From Fervidicella metallireducens AeB (GTDB lineage: Bacteria > Bacillota > Clostridia > Clostridiales > Caloramatoraceae), in the NCBI RefSeq assembly GCF_000601455.1, contig NZ_AZQP01000006.1, positions 1 through 64,000 of the forward strand: a DNA stretch of 64,000 nucleotides, in the 5' to 3' direction. A program made the position numbers and the translations under genes. The notes beneath the pieces are model-generated. The model was not told where the DNA came from. It was given only the letters and a program-made list of their open reading frames with translations, and searched no databases. Numbering within the stretch: position 1 is the first letter of the stretch; each line of letters starts with the position of its first letter. Below are positions 60,391-64,000 of this stretch, in pieces.

Positions 60391-60440
60391 TATTACGGGC
60401 GGTCCTCTGCAAAATAAGCACGAACGTCTATGAAAGGAAG
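60391..60440 (+). ncRNA. L19 ribosomal-protein leader
   Basis: The block ACGGGCGGTCCTCTGC and AAGCACGAACGTCTATGA just before rplS matches my recollection of the conserved Firmicute L19 leader, an autoregulatory mRNA structure. TGC and GCA can pair around AAAATAA. Confidence 0.75.
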
Positions 60441-60451
60441 GAGGGAAAGGC

Positions 60452-60796
60452 ATGGATTTAATTAGAGCTATCGAAGCTGAACAATTAAGAAGTGACCTTC
60501 CAGAGTTTAATGTAGGTGATACTGTAAAGGTACACGTTAAGGTAAAAGAAGGAAACAGAGAAAGAATTCAAGTTTTCGAAGGCATCGTTTTAAAAAGACA
60601 AAACGGTGGAATTAGAGAAACATTTACTGTAAGAAGAATTTCTTATGGTGTAGGTGTTGAAAGAACATTCCCAGTTAACTCACCAATGATTGATAAAATC
60701 GAGGTAGTTAGAAGAGGAAAGGTAAGAAGAGCTAAGCTTTACTATCTAAGAAAGAGAGTAGGTAAGGCTGCTAAAGTTAAGGAAATTATGTATTAA
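60452..60796 (+). CDS. rplS: 50S ribosomal protein L19
   Basis: 114 residues: [32 protein letters not shown] and [14 protein letters not shown]. Strong site AAGGAGGG before the ATG. Confidence 0.97.
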   Translation: MDLIRAIEAEQLRSDLPEFNVGDTVKVHVKVKEGNRERIQVFEGIVLKRQNGGIRETFTVRRISYGVGVERTFPVNSPMIDKIEVVRRGKVRRAKLYYLRKRVGKAAKVKEIMY

Positions 60797-60833
60797 TAAA
60801 ATGGGACTGTATTCACAGTCCCATTTTATTATA
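60795..60833 (+). terminator. Intrinsic terminator after rplS
   Basis: Perfect 16-bp stem (60795-60810 with 60815-60830), loop ATTC, including the rplS stop codon. Confidence 0.95.
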
Positions 60834-60989
60834 AACAGATTTATTATTGAATTTGAAATGGATAAAATAATTATATAAAAAATTAATACGAGGAGGGAAG
60901 TGTGCCTAACCCGGGCTGTAAAACAAAGTTTTACAATGTATATCAAATTGCGATATATGAGAAAGTAATATGGCTTTCAGGGGTGAATT

Positions 60990-61856
60990 ATGGTTATACA
61001 ATGGTATCCTGGACACATGGTAAAAACAAAGAGGCAAATACAAGAGAGTTTAAAACTAATAGATGTGATCATAGAGATTTTGGATTCAAGAATACCGGAG
61101 AGCAGTAAAAATCCTGATTTAGATAAGCTAATATCTGATAAACCTAAGGTAGTATTATTGAATAAATGCGATTTGGCGCAGGATTCAGTAACAAAGGAAT
61201 GGATTAAATATTATAGGAGTAAAGGAATAACTGCTCTTGAAATCGATTCAATAACAGGAAAAAATATAAACAAAGTTTATAATGCTGTGAAAGTCGCTAC
61301 GAGTGAAAAATTCGAAAAAAAGGCTGCAAAAGGAATTGTAGGAAGGCCTGTGCGGGCTTTAGTTGCAGGTATACCTAATGTTGGTAAGTCATCATTTATA
61401 AATAAAATATCGTCTAAATCAAATGCTCAAACAGGGGATAAACCAGGGGTTACAAAAAACAAACAATGGATTAAAGTAAATAAGGATTTTGAATTAATGG
61501 ATACACCTGGAATCCTATGGCCAAAATTTGATGACGAGAAGGTTGCTTATCACTTGGCTTTCACTAGAGCAATTAAAGATGAAATATTAGACCCTGAAGA
61601 ACTTTCTGTAAAACTAATCGAAGAATTGATGAATAAAGATAAAGATATAATTATAAAGAGATATAATGTTGATGTATTAAAGGATGCCTATGAGACATTA
61701 AAAATGATAGGGAAAAAACGAGGTTGTATGGTATCTGGCGGTGGAATAGATACTCAAAGAGCTGCAATTTTGATTTTAGATGATTTTAGATCTGGAAAAT
61801 TGGGTAAAATTACATTAGAGTATCCAACTTCTGAATCAATAGTGGAGGAAAGTTAA
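60990..61856 (+). CDS. rbgA: Ribosome biogenesis GTPase RbgA/YlqF
   Basis: Assembles the 50S subunit. 288-residue circularly permuted GTPase: VIQWYPGHMVKTKR, G4 NKCD, then G1 GIPNVGKSSFINK, G3 DTPGIL and a C-terminal ANTAR-like domain. AGGGGTGAA precedes the ATG. The signal peptidase gene lepB often found between rplS and rbgA in clostridia is absent. Confidence 0.96.
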   Translation: MVIQWYPGHMVKTKRQIQESLKLIDVIIEILDSRIPESSKNPDLDKLISDKPKVVLLNKCDLAQDSVTKEWIKYYRSKGITALEIDSITGKNINKVYNAVKVATSEKFEKKAAKGIVGRPVRALVAGIPNVGKSSFINKISSKSNAQTGDKPGVTKNKQWIKVNKDFELMDTPGILWPKFDDEKVAYHLAFTRAIKDEILDPEELSVKLIEELMNKDKDIIIKRYNVDVLKDAYETLKMIGKKRGCMVSGGGIDTQRAAILILDDFRSGKLGKITLEYPTSESIVEES

Positions 61857-62620
61857 TGGAAAATTATACGGCAAAAGAAATACAAGATTATCTTAGCAGA
61901 TGTAATTATGAAGAGTTTATAAAGTTAAAAGAACAATTAAAGAATGAAACCAGAAAAAGTGTGTTAAATTTAATTGAAAAAACAGAAAAAAGACTCAATG
62001 ACTCTAAAAAACAATACCAAGAATATGAAAAAAGAAGCTATTACGAAAAACAGCTTTTATCTAAGGGTATCCAATATATTGCTGGTGTTGATGAAGTTGG
62101 GAGAGGACCGTTAGCAGGTCCGGTTTATGCAGCCGCAGTAATTTTGAATCCTGATGTAGAAATACTTGGTATAAAGGATTCAAAAAAATTAACTCAACAT
62201 CAAAGAGAGATTCTCTCTGATGAAATAAAAAAGAAGTGTTTTGCTTATTCAATTGGATACGCAACTCCAGATGAAATAGATAGATTTAATATATTAAATG
62301 CAACAAAGTTAGCGATGAAAAGGGCTATATATGGCTTAACAGTATGTCCAGAACATTTATTAATAGATGCTTTAAAGCTCGATATATCAATTTCTCAAAC
62401 ATCAATTATAAAGGGAGATGATAAATCAAACTCTATTGGAGCAGCATCAATAGTTGCTAAAGTTGCAAGAGATAAGTTCATGGATGAGATGTCTTATATG
62501 TATCCTGAATATCAATTTAATAAGAATAAAGGCTATGGTACAAAGGAGCATATTAATGCAATAAAAGAATATGGTATTTGTGAAATACATAGGAAGACTT
62601 TTTTAAAAAACATACTTTAG
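61856..62620 (+). CDS. rnhB: Ribonuclease HII
   Basis: Removes ribonucleotides from DNA. 254 residues: an N-terminal helical extension (about 1-75), then AGVDEVGRGPLAGPV with the catalytic Asp and Glu, KDSKKLT and LIDALKL, DxSKSNSIGAASIVAK. Its ATG overlaps the rbgA stop. Confidence 0.96.
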   Translation: MENYTAKEIQDYLSRCNYEEFIKLKEQLKNETRKSVLNLIEKTEKRLNDSKKQYQEYEKRSYYEKQLLSKGIQYIAGVDEVGRGPLAGPVYAAAVILNPDVEILGIKDSKKLTQHQREILSDEIKKKCFAYSIGYATPDEIDRFNILNATKLAMKRAIYGLTVCPEHLLIDALKLDISISQTSIIKGDDKSNSIGAASIVAKVARDKFMDEMSYMYPEYQFNKNKGYGTKEHINAIKEYGICEIHRKTFLKNIL

Positions 62621-62654
62621 TTTAATTAATTATAAAAAATGGAAGGGTTTAATT

Positions 62655-63014
62655 ATGCTTAGCAGGAATGAAGTGGGTAAATTTGGTGAAAAGCTGGCCT
62701 GTGATTTTCTAATTAAAAATGGTTATACGATACTAGAGAGAAATTTTAGAACAAGACATGGAGAAATTGATATAATTGCAAAAGATAGTGACTTTATAGC
62801 CTTTGTGGAAGTTAAAACAAGACGAAGTATAAAATTTGGTCATCCTCGTGAAGCTGTTGATTACTTTAAACAAACAAAAATAAAAAATATTGCAATTGTT
62901 TACTTATCCAGAGCAAAATTAAAAAATTTAAACCTACGATTTGATGTTGTGGACATTATACTAGATAATGATGACAAAACTAAATCAATTACAATTATAA
63001 AGAATGCCTTTTAG
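62655..63014 (+). CDS. yraN: YraN/UPF0102 family endonuclease-like protein
   Basis: 119 residues with the restriction-like core GEKLACDFLIKNGYTIL, HGEIDIIAKD and FVEVKTRRS, the D-ExK type active site. Function unproven. GGAAGG precedes the ATG. It lies after rnhB, as in most Firmicutes. Confidence 0.93.
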   Translation: MLSRNEVGKFGEKLACDFLIKNGYTILERNFRTRHGEIDIIAKDSDFIAFVEVKTRRSIKFGHPREAVDYFKQTKIKNIAIVYLSRAKLKNLNLRFDVVDIILDNDDKTKSITIIKNAF

Positions 63015-63025
63015 TATAAGAACAT

Positions 63026-63066
63026 AAAAATCGCTGAATTACTTTAGTTAATCCAGCGATTTTTTT
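63026..63066. terminator. Bidirectional terminator between yraN and comM
   Basis: Eleven-bp stem AAAAATCGCTG/CAGCGATTTTT followed by T. Confidence 0.8.
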
Positions 63067-63085
63067 AAAATAATGTTAAAAGTTT

Positions 63086-64000
63086 TTATTTCCAATATTT
63101 AATATCGAGACTTCTATACTGTATAGCTTCAGCTACATGTTCTTCCATTATGATGTCAGAGTTCTCCATATCAGCTATCGTTCTGGAGATTTTTAATATT
63201 TTACTGTATGCCCTGGTACTTAGTGCCATTGATTTAAAGGCACTTTCAAGTAAAAGATAGCCTTTTTCATCAAGACTACAGTATTTTTTTATATGTTTAG
63301 CTTTCATTTGTGCATTACATGTTATGCTTTCATTTTTAAAGCGTTCTGTTTGAATTTTCCTTGCTTTTTCTACTCTTTTTCTGATACTTTCAGAACTTTC
63401 TTCATTACTTTTACTGTGTATTTCATTAAACTGTATTGGTTCTATATTAAGATGTATATCTATTCTATCAAGAAGGGGACCAGATATCTTGTTTAAGTAA
63501 CTTCGAATCTGATTTTCTGAACATCTACATTCCTTTAGTTGATATCCGTAATATCCACAAGGACATGGATTCATACTGGCAACTAAAATAAATTTTGAAG
63601 GATATTTATATTTACCTTTTACTCTTGATATATAAACATGGCCATCCTCCATAGGTTGTCTTAATGATTCTAAAGTATCTCTTCTGTATTCAGGAATTTC
63701 ATCCAAAAATAGAACTCCATTATGTGCTAATGATATTTCACCAGGCAATGGATTGCTGCCTCCTCCTATTATGGATGCAGTCGATGCATTACTATGTGGA
63801 GAGCGAAAAGGTGGTGAAAATACTACCATTGAATCATCTTTTAAAAGGCCAGAAACACTATAGATTTTTGTTACTTCAATTGCCTGCTGATAATTCAAGA
63901 GGGGTAGTATAGTTGGAATTCTTTGAGCTATCATTGTTTTGCCACCACCAGGAGGACCAATCATTATTATATTATGACCACCACTTGCGGCAACCTCAAT
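63086..64000 (-). CDS. comM: Mg-chelatase-like AAA+ ATPase, ComM/YifB family, partial
   Basis: The C-terminal 305 codons of a gene that continues past the window edge. Visible are Walker A GPPGGGKT, Walker B VLFLDEIPEY and the family's FRSPHSNAST and ASMNPCPCGYYG. ComM orthologues help branch migration in natural transformation; in clostridia the role is uncertain. The N-terminal Lon-like domain is expected outside the window. Confidence 0.92.
   Translation of the reverse strand: MEVAASGGHNIIMIGPPGGGKTMIAQRIPTILPLLNYQQAIEVTKIYSVSGLLKDDSMVVFSPPFRSPHSNASTASIIGGGSNPLPGEISLAHNGVLFLDEIPEYRRDTLESLRQPMEDGHVYISRVKGKYKYPSKFILVASMNPCPCGYYGYQLKECRCSENQIRSYLNKISGPLLDRIDIHLNIEPIQFNEIHSKSNEESSESIRKRVEKARKIQTERFKNESITCNAQMKAKHIKKYCSLDEKGYLLLESAFKSMALSTRAYSKILKISRTIADMENSDIIMEEHVAEAIQYRSLDIKYWK

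Noticed and set aside
1-64000. CRISPR arrays, insertion sequences, prophage, toxin-antitoxin or defence genes
   Set aside because: No regularly spaced repeats, transposase, integrase or defence-like genes seen; gene order is that of a conserved core chromosome.

Overview
The window is a stretch of chromosome from a low-GC, endospore-forming, anaerobic Firmicute of the class Clostridia. The evidence is very AT-rich DNA with strong Shine-Dalgarno sites, two alpha/beta-type small acid-soluble spore proteins, SpoVS and YlbJ, an acetate-forming pta-ackA pair, DapL-type lysine/DAP synthesis and a FapR-controlled fatty acid cluster using FabK. No tRNA, rRNA, insertion sequence, prophage or CRISPR array is visible. 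Genus cannot be fixed from the sequence alone.

Layout. 1-13.8 kb is a mixed set: an Xaa-Pro peptidase, an acetate transporter, an M16C protease, truA (minus), purL, the ribosome quality-control factor RqcH (minus), and dapF-dapL. 13.8-31.8 kb follows the Bacillus subtilis yloC-to-yloV order: yicC, remA, gmk, rpoZ, coaBC, priA, def, fmt, a YugP-type peptidase, rsmB, rlmN, the PrpC/PrkC phosphatase-kinase pair, rsgA, rpe, thiN, two tiny membrane proteins, rpmB (minus), yloU and fakA. 31.8-42.6 kb holds recG, two tandem SASPs, rsmD-coaD, ylbJ (minus), ylbK, tmcAL (minus), pta, ackA, yceD and rpmF. 42.6-49.8 kb is the type II fatty acid cluster fapR-plsX-fabH-fabK-fabD-fabG-acpP-fabF, with a recognisable FapR operator on its promoter. 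49.8-64 kb carries rnc, a radical SAM gene, spoVS, smc, ftsY, ylxM, ffh, rpsP, khpA, rimM, trmD, the L19 leader and rplS, rbgA, rnhB, yraN and the edge of a ComM-type gene (minus). The plus strand dominates.

The genes are mainly translation and ribosome assembly, protein targeting (FtsY/Ffh/YlxM), nucleotide and cofactor synthesis, membrane lipid synthesis and its feedback control by malonyl-CoA, plus a few sporulation genes.

The most important unexpected observation is that six genes (truA, gmk, ylbK, pta, the radical SAM gene and ffh) are each split by the apparent loss of exactly one base, each explicable as an A or G run that is one base short. Restoring one base gives full-length family proteins every time. 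Since gmk and ffh are normally essential, this looks like homopolymer undercalling in the assembly, not decay. I found no convincing new multi-gene system. Second-look items are regulatory: the satP leader with a mini-ORF, a terminator-like hairpin just after the smc promoter, a structured region between spoVS and smc, and the two small membrane proteins where B. subtilis has spoVM.
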